A stretch of DNA of 64,000 bases from Gammaproteobacteria bacterium (lineage in GTDB: Bacteria > Pseudomonadota > Gammaproteobacteria > Steroidobacterales > Steroidobacteraceae): positions 62,001 to 126,000 of the forward strand of contig VGUJ01000001.1 of the NCBI GenBank assembly GCA_016874235.1, given 5' to 3'. Shown in pieces: positions 63,984-64,000 of this stretch (its first letter is position 1; each line of letters starts with the position of its first letter). Both the position numbers and the translations under genes were made by a program. The notes below the pieces were generated by a model, which worked only from the letters and a program-made list of their open reading frames with translations, had not been told where the DNA came from and ran no database searches.

Positions 63984-64000
63984 TCGTCAACCGCGCATTC

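Overview
The window is a gene-dense, GC-rich stretch of bacterial chromosome with no insertion sequence, CRISPR array, rRNA or tRNA gene that I could see. Gene content and order point to a gammaproteobacterium, probably on the Xanthomonadales/Nevskiales/Steroidobacterales side: trkA-trkH, uppP, bioBFCD next to comF, ubiC-ubiA, recG-ridA-spoT-rpoZ-gmk-yicC facing rph-rdgB-hemW, mrcA facing aroK-aroB-dgt, and tesA facing ybbA-ybbP. This placement is inferred from synteny and protein resemblance, not from a search.

Layout. 1-10 kb: potassium uptake (trkH, cut by the left edge, and trkA), two MFS transporters, uppP, pyrF, uvrD and an AI-2E-family permease. 10-11.8 kb: a VOC-family protein and a glyoxalase II (gloB). 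11.9-21.8 kb: a three-gene, translationally coupled operon that is the main discovery. It encodes a 1831-residue trifunctional propionyl-CoA synthase (Pcs), a 1261-residue bifunctional malonyl-CoA reductase (Mcr) and a small metallo-beta-lactamase-fold hydrolase. Pcs and Mcr are the signature enzymes of the 3-hydroxypropionate bi-cycle of Chloroflexus. 21.8-30.1 kb: a complete aa3-type cytochrome c oxidase locus (ctaC, ctaD, small assembly protein, ctaG, ctaE, surf1, an SCO-like protein, ctaA, ctaB, DUF2909 and DUF2244 proteins). 30.2-33.7 kb: the biotin operon bioB-bioF-bioC-bioD. 33.7-42.4 kb: comF, ubiA, ubiC, recG, ridA, spoT, rpoZ, gmk, yicC. 42.5-48.7 kb: rph, rdgB, hemW, an AT-rich island with DnaA-box-like sites, rpmE, an M48 protease and gltA. 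48.7-54.7 kb: a nucleotidyltransferase-like protein, mrcA, aroK, aroB, dgt. 54.7-63.9 kb: a FadD-type ligase, tesA, ybbA-ybbP, a tiny secreted ORF, a DUF1993 protein, a LysR regulator and an acyl-CoA dehydrogenase, ending in a stop-interrupted Tat signal sequence.

How it may work together. Mcr would reduce malonyl-CoA to 3-hydroxypropionate, and Pcs would convert that through 3-hydroxypropionyl-CoA and acryloyl-CoA to propionyl-CoA. With a biotin-dependent acetyl-CoA carboxylase and the methylmalonyl-CoA route (both outside the window if present) this gives a path from acetyl-CoA plus bicarbonate to succinyl-CoA. Two glyoxalase-II-fold hydrolases flank the pair, one divergent and one coupled downstream. 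Whether the host fixes CO2, uses the pair anaplerotically or assimilates 3-hydroxypropionate cannot be decided from this window. Start codons were re-chosen from the ORF track where Shine-Dalgarno (SD) position, ATGA overlaps or family length argued for it.
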